From NCBI GenBank assembly GCA_900557635.1, contig USTB01000038.1:1-7312 (forward strand): DNA of 7,312 bases. Reading direction: 5' to 3'. This document shows positions 1 to 5,428 of the stretch, piece after piece. A program made the translations under genes and the position numbers. The stretch is from an uncultured Eubacteriales bacterium (GTDB lineage Bacteria; Bacillota_A; Clostridia; Oscillospirales; CAG-272). The notes beneath the pieces are model-generated. The model had not been told where the DNA came from. It was given only the letters and a program-made list of their open reading frames with translations, and did no database searches. Within the stretch, counting starts at the first letter, position 1. The number at the start of each line of letters is the position of its first letter.

Positions 1-67
1 CGACGCGGGGCGCGAAGTCTGTGCGAAACCCGCGCGTAGTCTGCGCGAAGAACTGTGCGAAACCCGC
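1..67. repeat. GC-rich repeat, partial copy at the window edge
   Basis: The 15-mer ctgtgcgaaacccgc occurs twice here (19-33 and 53-67, period 34), with a related degenerate unit between (tagtctgcgcgaag). The reverse complement of 1-31 matches 3857-3886 at about 28 of 31 aligned columns with one gap. This is therefore a second, inverted copy of one end of the element at 3859-3990. The rest of this copy would lie left of position 1. No coding potential is evident. Calling it a dispersed intergenic repeat is inference from two copies only. Confidence 0.55.
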
Positions 68-80
68 ACAAACCGACGCC

Positions 81-119
81 AAAAGAAATCTCGGGATACG
101 GCAAACGGCATCCCGAGAT
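81..119 (-). terminator. Rho-independent terminator of the leftward glycan operon
   Basis: A perfect 10-bp stem (88-97 atctcgggat with 110-119 atcccgagat) encloses a 12-nt loop. Read on the minus strand it is followed at once by TTCTTTT (87-81). It lies about 60 nt past the stop codon of the DUF4838 gene, the expected place for the operon's end. On the plus strand the stem is followed by cgtattataattt, which is T-containing but not a proper T run, so two-way function is doubtful. Confidence 0.85.
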
Positions 120-137
120 CGTATTATAATTTGGTGC

Positions 138-154
138 TGTCGCGCCATGCGACA
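138..154. other. Small hairpin in the operon 3' UTR
   Basis: TGTCGC (138-143) pairs perfectly with GCGACA (149-154) around a 5-nt loop. It lies between the DUF4838 stop codon and the terminator, so it would be in the 3' untranslated part of the mRNA. There is no T tract after it on either strand, so it is not itself a terminator. It could protect the mRNA 3' end or be chance in GC-rich DNA. Confidence 0.3.
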
Positions 155-180
155 TCAGAACAGACCGGACGCAGAGTTGC

Positions 181-1731
181 TTATTCGGACTTTGCCTGAT
201 CGATCAAGGTATTGATCACGTCGGTCTTATCGAAATTGCCGATAGCATCGGTGAACCACTCCGAGAACTGCACGAAGGCATGGGACTCGGGGCGGGACTG
301 ATAGCGGTTGAAGAGCATCTGGCTCAGGTAGACCTGAGAACGCGCCGATGCTTCGCAGTACGGATGAATGTGATCCCACAGGCGATATGCCTCGCTCATC
401 ACCGAAAGGTCATAGGTGCAACGGTCGCCCTCGCGGCTCAGCACACGCACGGGAACCACCTGTGCGGGACGGCTGACCACGGTGTAGTCCTCAGAGGCGG
501 CGGCATCCATCAGCTCCATGTACACGCGCATATCGTCCGCATGCCCGTAGCCGTAGGCGCGAGCCAGAGAGGTCTGCCACAGCGCACTGTAATCCTCCTC
601 GCTCATCATAGGGTCGGAGAGCAGAGCGCGGTACACCTTCTTGCGCGCAGGACCGAATTCCAGTCCCGCCTGCACGGTGTTCCACTGCAGATACACACCG
701 CGCACGCCGAGAGAGGCGTAGTAACGGACATTCTCGCGCACGGTGAAATAGTTGGGCAGGGGCGCGGGATAGTAGTAATAATCCGAGGTGAAATCAAGCA
801 CCTGAACCCGAGCGACGGACGTCCACTTTTTCAGAACGCGGGCAAACGCGCGGTTGGTCTTGCAGGACGGATCGTTGATCGCCTTGGCGGAGACCAGCTT
901 GGGATCGCACACCAGAACGTCCACATTCTCCGGGAAAACGAGCTGTGCGGGCGGCGTGAGGGTCTCCATATAAGCCGCGATCTGCACACGCTGTTCCTTC
1001 CACAGAGGCTGTAAGGTCTCGGCGATCTTTGCCACGGCGCGGAAATATGCACCGTAGGGCGTTCCCTCCTCCTCGGCGGCTCTTTGGCAAGCGGGGCAGT
1101 TACAGGGGGCAAGACGGGAATTGTGGATCAGGCGCACCTTGCGATTCTGATCGGCAGCCATTCCGCGCGCGGCGCCCAAAAGACGCTCATACACAGCGGG
1201 AGAGGAGTAGCACACGGGACCGTCCGAAACGCCCACCGTGCGGCGCACGGTATCCTCCAGCATGGTCTGATACGGAAGGTCGCCGTTTCCGGTCTCGGTG
1301 AAATAAGGCAGGGACGGCGTGAGCGCCTTCTGCTTTTTCACTTCGCTCATGGTCTCGGTGTCATAGCCCACGAACTGCTTGGCAAAGCGTGCGGCGCAAG
1401 CCCACAGACCGTCGTCGGTTGCGGCGGCAAGCACAATCTTGCCGTTGCGCAGAACGATTTCGCAGTCGTCCTGCTCCATGCCGTCGCGGTCGATCTTCAG
1501 GTTGTCGTCCTCGCGGATGGTCTTGCCCACAAGGATCTCATGGTACTGCCAGTTATCGGGCTTCGCCTCATCGATCTCGGGCATCACGCCGGTTGCGGCT
1601 TCGATGAGGCGGGCGACAGCCTGCGCCACCTCCAGCTCGTTGGATGCCGGCTCCATGGGTGTTGCAATTCGGATCTTATATTCGCATACCCCGTCCTTGA
1701 CCAAGGTGAGGGTGTCTTTTATCTTACGCAT
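181..1731 (-). CDS. DUF4838 domain-containing protein, putative carbohydrate-active
   Basis: This 516-aa protein has no signal peptide (N-terminus MRKIKDTLTLVKDG), so it is probably cytoplasmic. Residues ~1-135 resemble the accessory domain that precedes catalytic domains in GH67 and GH20 enzymes: an NELEVAQAVARLIEAATG helix, then EILVGKT and IVLAAATDDGLWACAARF. Residues ~160-395 match DUF4838 as I know it: CNCPAC at 210-215, ALPNYF-like PAPLPNYFTVRENVRYYASL at ~322-341, GVRGVYLQWN (342-351), and a helical stretch ending SLARAYGYG. DUF4838 has no firmly established reaction; the fold relation suggests action on glucuronate- or hexosamine-containing sugars, which is inference. The start ATG is preceded by GAAAGGAAAGACGATT, a good ribosome binding site. 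It is the second gene of an operon, 23 bp after the beta-helix gene, and is followed by a terminator at 81-119. The family call is fairly secure; the substrate is unknown. Confidence 0.85.
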   Translation of the reverse strand: MRKIKDTLTLVKDGVCEYKIRIATPMEPASNELEVAQAVARLIEAATGVMPEIDEAKPDNWQYHEILVGKTIREDDNLKIDRDGMEQDDCEIVLRNGKIVLAAATDDGLWACAARFAKQFVGYDTETMSEVKKQKALTPSLPYFTETGNGDLPYQTMLEDTVRRTVGVSDGPVCYSSPAVYERLLGAARGMAADQNRKVRLIHNSRLAPCNCPACQRAAEEEGTPYGAYFRAVAKIAETLQPLWKEQRVQIAAYMETLTPPAQLVFPENVDVLVCDPKLVSAKAINDPSCKTNRAFARVLKKWTSVARVQVLDFTSDYYYYPAPLPNYFTVRENVRYYASLGVRGVYLQWNTVQAGLEFGPARKKVYRALLSDPMMSEEDYSALWQTSLARAYGYGHADDMRVYMELMDAAASEDYTVVSRPAQVVPVRVLSREGDRCTYDLSVMSEAYRLWDHIHPYCEASARSQVYLSQMLFNRYQSRPESHAFVQFSEWFTDAIGNFDKTDVINTLIDQAKSE

Positions 1732-1754
1732 AATCGTCTTTCCTTTCGTTCAGA

Positions 1755-3689
1755 TCAGTGCCGCAAACCGATTTCGTCAAACGGAACGGCGACAAAGAAG
1801 GGCATGTCCGCAAAAACGGGGGAATCCGGACGGAGATTCAGATCGCCCGTGGCATAATCCGCAAAGCCGACATCGGCAACTGAGGCGTAGGTATGATTGT
1901 CGCGGCAGGTGATAAATTTTGCCGTGGGATCCTCGATGTTACGGTTCCATTTGCAGGCGACCTCCACATTGCCGTAGTACGCCGCGTTGCCCACCGCACC
2001 CGCCATGAAACGGCTTTCGCGGTTTTCCACGCCGGTGCACCGCATGGTGCCCAGACGCGCATACCGAACCACCCAGGAATGGGACAGATAGCTCTTGTTG
2101 TTATACAGGAATCGCCAGTCCAGTCCGCCGGGGAACTCGGTCCAATCGTGCTCCCAGCCGCCGTAATACTGGCGGGAGTCGTAGGACAGGGGGCGTCCGC
2201 AGTCGATCATGATATTGTTGTACATCACATTGTTGTTGCCGCCGCCGAACGCGAAGCCGTCGCCCGCGATATGCAGCATGACGTTTCCGTATGCCACCTT
2301 GCCCGAGCCGCCGTCGTCGTTGTAGATAGCGTGCGGATTGCCGAAGCCGTAACGGTTATAGATATCGTGGATGTAGTTGTAGCGGAACACCAGATTCTGG
2401 ATTTCCCATCTGCCGAAGTAAATGGCGCCGGCATCGTTTGCCTCGGTGCACACGTTATAGATCTCGTTGTATTCCACGAAGGTATCGCCCGAAGCGACCA
2501 TGATGCCGTTATGGATGGAATCGTGGATGCAGTTATGCGAGATGCGGAAGCCCGCCTCGATGAAGTTACTGCACGATACCGCCGCATTATAGGTGCCGGA
2601 GCGCTGAGAATAATGGTGAATGTGGTTGTTGTCCACCACGATCTCGGCAGGACGCAGGGTTCTGCAATCGCCGCCGCTCACCACGGTGCCCGAAGCGCCG
2701 ATGGAACGGATCTCGCAATTGACGATGCGGTGTCCGCAACCGATCAGCTCCACGCCGCACTCAAACACGTTCTGCACGGTACAGCCGTCCACGCACAGAC
2801 GTTCGCCCTTACCCTCGATGCCCTTGCCGCGACCGCCCTCCACGGTGATGCCGCGCCATGTGATATCGTGCGCCTGCGTCATACGGATGACAGCGCCCTC
2901 CGTGTGGGAGAGAACCAGACGCTCGGTGGCAAAGCCCTCGTCCGGATAGACATAAAGCATGCCGTTTTCGCGGTCGATGTAATACTCGCCAGGCTCGCTC
3001 AGCTCGTCGAACACATTATAAAAAATGAAGGGAGAGCCGGTGCGCAGCTCGTCGCTGGACAGCTCGAACGTTTTCTTTTCCCGATCATACGACAGCACCT
3101 TTGCTTCGTGCCGCCAATAGTCAATGGGGAAATATCCCTGCAAGACCACGCCCTGCACCGAATGCCAGCTTCCCACGATACCCGTAACGTCCGGAATGTC
3201 CTTCTGCTCATGCAGTCCCGCAGGACCGCGTAAAAAGTCGTGGGACGGATAGCGTGCAATGGTCTTGCGCTCCGCGCCCTCGAAGAATTCCGTCTTTTCG
3301 GAAAGGGTCTCGATATCAATGCCGACAGCCCGCAGATCGCACTGCAGGACTGCGCCGCGCGCCGCTTTCGATTTCAGGTATTTCGCCGTCTCGGGATCGA
3401 TCGGCACGAATTGCTCGGCGCTGAGGATATGTCCGCCCTCGAGCACGACCTCTTCTCCCTCAGCGGCGCACCAGATTACGTCGCTGTCCTCCTCGGTAAG
3501 CTCCAGAGCTTCGGTGACGGGATACACGCCGCCGCGCAAAATGACGCGGACCGTGCGGTCTGTCAGCTTGCCCTTCTTTCGCTTTGCGCGGATCCAATCG
3601 CGTACTGCCGTAACAGAGGAAAAGGGATGGTCAATGGTTCCCGTTTCCCTTCCGGCACTCTCCGGTGCCGCATAAATCAGTTTTTCCAT
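1755..3689 (-). CDS. GH141-like right-handed parallel beta-helix protein
   Basis: With the ATG at 3689 this is a 644-aa protein. The N-terminal pattern PFSSVTAVRDWIR (22-34), VILRGGVYPV (49-58), LTEEDSDVIW and VVLEGGHILS (81-90) is that of glycoside hydrolase family 141 and related beta-helix enzymes. Residues ~255-500 form the helix, with short repeats such as VVDNNHIHHY, RISHNCIHDSIHNGI, VEYNEIYNVC, FRYNYIHDIYN and NNNVMYNNIMIDC. The motifs ANDAGAIYFG (417-426) and IYNDDGGSG (455-463) hold D419 and D458/D459, at the place and spacing I recall for the proposed GH141 catalytic aspartates. Known members are alpha-L-fucosidase or xylanase; which applies here cannot be told. There is no signal peptide or membrane segment. 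The frame stays open up to a TTG at 3803, but that TTG is part of the -35 box, and ATG 3755 would leave only about 12 nt of leader with no ribosome binding site. The family-like N-terminus begins at 3689. It is first in the operon. Confidence 0.82.
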   Translation of the reverse strand: MEKLIYAAPESAGRETGTIDHPFSSVTAVRDWIRAKRKKGKLTDRTVRVILRGGVYPVTEALELTEEDSDVIWCAAEGEEVVLEGGHILSAEQFVPIDPETAKYLKSKAARGAVLQCDLRAVGIDIETLSEKTEFFEGAERKTIARYPSHDFLRGPAGLHEQKDIPDVTGIVGSWHSVQGVVLQGYFPIDYWRHEAKVLSYDREKKTFELSSDELRTGSPFIFYNVFDELSEPGEYYIDRENGMLYVYPDEGFATERLVLSHTEGAVIRMTQAHDITWRGITVEGGRGKGIEGKGERLCVDGCTVQNVFECGVELIGCGHRIVNCEIRSIGASGTVVSGGDCRTLRPAEIVVDNNHIHHYSQRSGTYNAAVSCSNFIEAGFRISHNCIHDSIHNGIMVASGDTFVEYNEIYNVCTEANDAGAIYFGRWEIQNLVFRYNYIHDIYNRYGFGNPHAIYNDDGGSGKVAYGNVMLHIAGDGFAFGGGNNNVMYNNIMIDCGRPLSYDSRQYYGGWEHDWTEFPGGLDWRFLYNNKSYLSHSWVVRYARLGTMRCTGVENRESRFMAGAVGNAAYYGNVEVACKWNRNIEDPTAKFITCRDNHTYASVADVGFADYATGDLNLRPDSPVFADMPFFVAVPFDEIGLRH

Positions 3690-3698
3690 GAAGAATCT

Positions 3699-3720
3699 GC
3701 CGTAAAATTCGGCTCCTTTC
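3699..3720 (-). promoter_or_regulatory. Displaced ribosome binding site with bridging hairpin
   Basis: On the minus strand GAAAGGAG (3720-3713) is the only good Shine-Dalgarno sequence ahead of the beta-helix gene, but it ends 23 nt before ATG 3689, too far for normal initiation. GCCG (3713-3710) can pair with CGGC (3702-3699) around a 7-nt AAUUUUA loop. If that forms, the working distance falls to about 9 nt (AGATTCTTC). The hairpin overlaps the last G of the ribosome binding site. There is no in-frame ATG, GTG or TTG between the site and 3689. The function is inferred. Confidence 0.4.
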
Positions 3721-3774
3721 TTTTGCTTTGCCCGCGCGTTTTCCGTTATTTTCATCGCGCGGAAATCTAAGGCT

Positions 3775-3803
3775 ATGTTATCACACCCTCTCCCCTTTGT
3801 CAA
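3775..3803 (-). promoter_or_regulatory. SigA-type promoter of the glycan operon
   Basis: On the minus strand TTGACA (3803-3798) is a consensus -35 box and TAACAT (3780-3775, 4 of 6 consensus) the -10 box, with an exact 17-bp spacer. Transcription should start near 3768. The DNA just upstream (3804-3835) is AT-rich (TTTAAGAAAATATTG on the minus strand) in a GC-rich genome and may act as an UP element. It also holds a weak inverted repeat, TTTCT...AGAAA, that could bind a regulator. This placement rules out translation from any start codon beyond about 3768. Confidence 0.75.
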
Positions 3804-3858
3804 GCAATATTTTCTTAAAGAGAGAAATACGCGAAAAGTTCTCCGGGAACCGTTTTGG

Positions 3859-3990
3859 GTTTGCGCAGACTTTGCGCCCCGCGTCGGGGCAGGCGCGGCT
3901 TGCCGCGTCTGTAAGGTAACGGCGGCGTGCCGCCGTTACCGTGCCGTCAGCCGAAGGCGGACGGCTCCTCGACGCGGGCATAGCGCAAAC
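3859..3990. repeat. 132-bp palindromic structured element (MITE/REP-like candidate)
   Basis: The ends are inverted: GTTTGCGC (3859-3866) pairs with GCGCAAAC (3983-3990), and CCCGCGTCG (3878-3886) pairs with CGACGCGGG (3970-3978). Three hairpins sit inside this closing stem: CGCGGC-tt-GCCGCG (3894-3907); a perfect 12-bp stem with a 2-nt centre (3915-3926 with 3929-3940); and GCCGTC...GACGGC (3943-3965, with an inner GCC/GGC and a GAA loop). A competing hairpin, GCCCCG-cgt-CGGGGC, lies at 3876-3890. One end recurs inverted at 1-31. No start codon with a ribosome binding site or plausible protein is seen inside. Together this looks like a small non-autonomous repeat or a structured RNA element; no target-site duplication was identified. 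Confidence 0.55.
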
Positions 3991-4050
3991 ACAAAGCTAC
4001 CGCATGCAGATCGGCTGTTTCAACCGATCCCGCATACGGTAGCTTTGTGT
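3987..4050 (-). terminator. Probable terminator of the DUF1292 gene (long hairpin)
   Basis: A perfect 14-bp stem (ACACAAAGCTACCG at 3989-4002 with CGGTAGCTTTGTGT at 4037-4050) continues inward, after a C/A mismatch, with ATGC/GCAT (4004-4007 with 4032-4035) and GATCGG/CCGATC (4009-4014 with 4024-4029) around a 9-nt loop. On the minus strand the distal arm ends CTTTGTGTTTGCG, only a broken U tract. It lies about 50 nt past the DUF1292 stop, so a terminator is the best reading. The outer end overlaps the last two bases of the 132-bp element. Confidence 0.55.
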
Positions 4051-4100
4051 CGTTCAGACGCCGACGGCAAACCGTGATTGAAGCGCTCGGTCGCGTCAGG

Positions 4101-4397
4101 TCAATTGTTGTCGGACGGTTCGTCGTAGTCCATTTCGCCGAAGAGCATGTCGTCAAACAGATCTGCGATCCGATCGAACTCCTCATCGTCGTCGATGGTC
4201 ACATAGGTCGGCTCACCGTTCTCGTCAGCTTCCTGTCTCAGGATCACGTACTCGTCGTTCTCGTTGTCCTCCACGGGAACCAGTGCGAAGTACACCTTGC
4301 CGTCCTGCTCACAGCTTCCGATCTGCTGAAATTCGATATTGGTGCCGTCCTCATCCACCAGGGTCAGAACGTCGTCTCCGAGAAATTCTTCTGCCAT
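4101..4397 (-). CDS. DUF1292 domain-containing protein (UPF0473 / YrzB-like)
   Basis: This 98-aa, very acidic protein matches the DUF1292 pattern: DDVLTLVDEDGTNIEFQQIG (8-27), then a strand pair VYFALVPVEDNENDEYVILR (35-54), then YVTIDDDEEFDRIADLFDDM (65-84). The acidic tail ends EMDYDEPSDNN. Family members are small cytoplasmic proteins of unknown function that are widespread in Firmicutes and often encoded beside ruvX and alaS; here the gene stands alone. The frame extends upstream to 4523, but the start at 4397 is chosen because GGAGG precedes it by 10 nt, the conserved domain begins there, and the longer version would run through the -10 and -35 boxes. It has its own promoter (4474-4502), a structured leader and a downstream hairpin terminator, so it is probably monocistronic. 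Confidence 0.85.
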   Translation of the reverse strand: MAEEFLGDDVLTLVDEDGTNIEFQQIGSCEQDGKVYFALVPVEDNENDEYVILRQEADENGEPTYVTIDDDEEFDRIADLFDDMLFGEMDYDEPSDNN

Positions 4398-4416
4398 TTT
4401 GCAATAACCTCCGTTT

Positions 4417-4460
4417 GGTATCCGATACCCGAAACGCATACGGTGATCCGCGCGTTTCGG
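4417..4460 (-). promoter_or_regulatory. Structured 5' leader of the DUF1292 gene
   Basis: The predicted ~70-nt leader contains a perfect 9-bp stem: CCGAAACGC (minus strand, 4460-4452) with GCGTTTCGG (4437-4429) around a 14-nt loop. It is followed by a near-palindrome, GGTATCGGATACC (4429-4417), ending about 10 nt before the GGAGG ribosome binding site. No T tract follows, so it is not a terminator. It could stabilise the mRNA or tune translation; it matches no riboswitch class I can recognise. Confidence 0.4.
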
Positions 4461-4473
4461 TTTTGTTTCATCT

Positions 4474-4502
4474 ATCATACCACAAAGTAGCGGGGTTGTC
4501 AA
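4474..4502 (-). promoter_or_regulatory. SigA-type promoter of the DUF1292 gene
   Basis: On the minus strand TTGACA (4502-4497) and TATGAT (4479-4474, 5 of 6 consensus) are separated by exactly 17 bp, with a TG just before the -10 box (GTGGTATGAT). Transcription should begin near 4467. The promoter diverges from the cysE promoter at 4568-4596, with about 65 bp between their -35 boxes. Confidence 0.85.
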
Positions 4503-4567
4503 TCGTTTCGGCAGAAGTCGCACAGCGCCTTTTTCGCGTCGGATTTCATGAATTTTCCTGCAACCCC

Positions 4568-4596
4568 TTTACAAAACCGCGAAACCGTTATATAAT
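4568..4596 (+). promoter_or_regulatory. SigA-type promoter of the cysE-cysS operon
   Basis: TTTACA (4568-4573, 5 of 6 consensus) and a perfect TATAAT (4591-4596) are separated by 17 bp. Transcription should start near 4603, giving a leader of about 136 nt before the cysE ATG. The leader holds a small hairpin (TGTCC 4612-4616 with GGACA 4633-4637, inner GGAT/ATCC) followed a few bases later by CTTTTTG. No T-box consensus was recognised in the leader. Confidence 0.85.
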
Positions 4597-4616
4597 GTAG
4601 AGTGAGTAATTTGTCC

Positions 4617-4742
4617 ATGCGGATACGATCCCGGACAGATTCCTGCTTTTTGATACGGCTCGGGCGGACGGCGCAGAAGCGGCACATACCGCCGTGCGTG
4701 CATCCGCACCGAACGAAACCGAAGGAGTGTTTCCTTGCATGA
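4617..4742 (+). other. Possible 41-aa leader ORF upstream of cysE
   Basis: An ATG at 4617, about 14 nt past the predicted transcription start, opens a 41-codon frame with Cys codons at positions 10, 27 and 38. Its TGA (4740-4742) overlaps the cysE ATG (4739-4741) as ATGA, the arrangement used in translational coupling. There is no clear ribosome binding site (only a weak GAGTGAG) and no recognisable protein similarity, so it may be a chance frame. If translated, it could couple cysteine availability to cysE expression. Confidence 0.2.
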
Positions 4743-5428
4743 AAAAACAATCTCAGAGCGAGCTTGTGCGTTCCATCCTCAGAATCGTGAATGAGATCCG
4801 CGAAGATGTGCGGGTCATTCAGGAGCGCGACCCTGCCGCTACCAACAAGGCGGAGGTATTGCTTCTCTATTCGGGGCTTCATGCAGTGCTTGCATATCGC
4901 CTGTCGCATGTTCTGTACGAAAAGAAGCTGTTCTTTGCCGCACGGCTGGTCAGTCAGGCGGCGCGGTTTCTCACGGGGATCGAGATCCATCCCGGTGCGA
5001 AGATCGGACGCGGTCTGTTCATCGACCACGGAAGCGCGGTCGTCATCGGAGAAACGGCGGAGCTGGGCGATAACTGTACCCTGTATCAGGGCGTAACGCT
5101 GGGAGGAACCGGCAAGGATGTGGGAAAACGCCACCCGACGCTCGGCAACAATGTGATGGTGGGCGCAGGCGCAAAGGTCCTAGGCCCCTTTACCATCGGA
5201 GACAATGTAAAAATCGCCGCGAACGCCGTGGTGCTGGACGCCATTCCCGACAACTGTACGGCTGTGGGCATCCCCGCGCGCGTGGTTCGACGGGAGAATA
5301 AACGGGTGACGGAGGCTGACCTGGATCAGGTGCATATTCCCGACCCTGTGGCGCAGGAGATCTGCCGTCTGCGCCGTAAAATGGAGCTATTGGAAAAGAA
5401 GATCAAGGAGTTGGAAGGCAACAAATGA
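4739..5428 (+). CDS. cysE: Serine O-acetyltransferase
   Basis: This cytoplasmic enzyme acetylates L-serine with acetyl-CoA to O-acetylserine, the committed step to cysteine. At 229 aa it is the short Firmicutes form, smaller than the ~273-aa E. coli protein. Residues 1-80 are helical and include RDPA (30-33), whose Asp matches a serine-binding position. The left-handed beta-helix starts at [13 protein letters not shown] (80-92) and holds the catalytic pair region [12 protein letters not shown] (95-106; D96, H97), the acetyl-CoA loop [13 protein letters not shown] (121-133; H132), and the closing [12 protein letters not shown]. The C-terminus is a charged coiled helix ending ELEGNK, without the terminal Ile that docks into CysK in the classical cysteine synthase complex. 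The ATG at 4739 is used because AAGGAG (4722-4727) sits 11 nt upstream; the frame runs further up to a GTG at 4694 with non-conserved residues. It overlaps cysS by ATGA. Confidence 0.95.
   Translation: MKKQSQSELVRSILRIVNEIREDVRVIQERDPAATNKAEVLLLYSGLHAVLAYRLSHVLYEKKLFFAARLVSQAARFLTGIEIHPGAKIGRGLFIDHGSAVVIGETAELGDNCTLYQGVTLGGTGKDVGKRHPTLGNNVMVGAGAKVLGPFTIGDNVKIAANAVVLDAIPDNCTAVGIPARVVRRENKRVTEADLDQVHIPDPVAQEICRLRRKMELLEKKIKELEGNK

Noticed and set aside
1..75. CRISPR array start
   Set aside because: Only two 15-bp units with a related unit between them, no uniform spacers, and similarity to the palindromic element at 3859-3990 explains the pattern.
121..130. TATAAT on the plus strand (125-130) as a promoter
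   Set aside because: No -35 box lies at 16-18 bp on either strand (caaacg on plus, CGCATG on minus).
280..1014. Plus-strand open frame (244 codons) opposite the DUF4838 gene
   Set aside because: His/Val/Gly-rich shadow translation with no recognisable domain; the minus-strand gene is well supported by its family motifs, ribosome binding site and operon context.
1893..3233. Long open frame on the plus strand (446 codons) opposite the beta-helix gene
   Set aside because: It is an antisense shadow of a GC-rich gene: low-complexity His/Ala/Val-rich translation, no ribosome binding site, no family resemblance, and the minus-strand frame has clear domains.
3690..3803. Longer beta-helix protein starting at TTG 3803 (682 aa)
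   Set aside because: The TTG is the first three bases of the TTGACA -35 box, so it lies upstream of the expected transcription start; the added residues are not family-like.
3781..4077. Short open frames across the 3804-4100 spacer
   Set aside because: They cross the palindromes and hairpins, are Arg/Ala/Pro-rich, lack ribosome binding sites, and conflict between frames; structure explains the region better.
4694..4738. Earlier GTG start for cysE at 4694
   Set aside because: It lacks a ribosome binding site at proper distance, while ATG 4739 has AAGGAG 11 nt upstream and begins at the family's usual position.
4603..4738. Cys T-box riboswitch in the cysE leader
   Set aside because: The leader is short, and neither the conserved T-box sequence nor an antiterminator/terminator pair was found. 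Only a weak hairpin is present.
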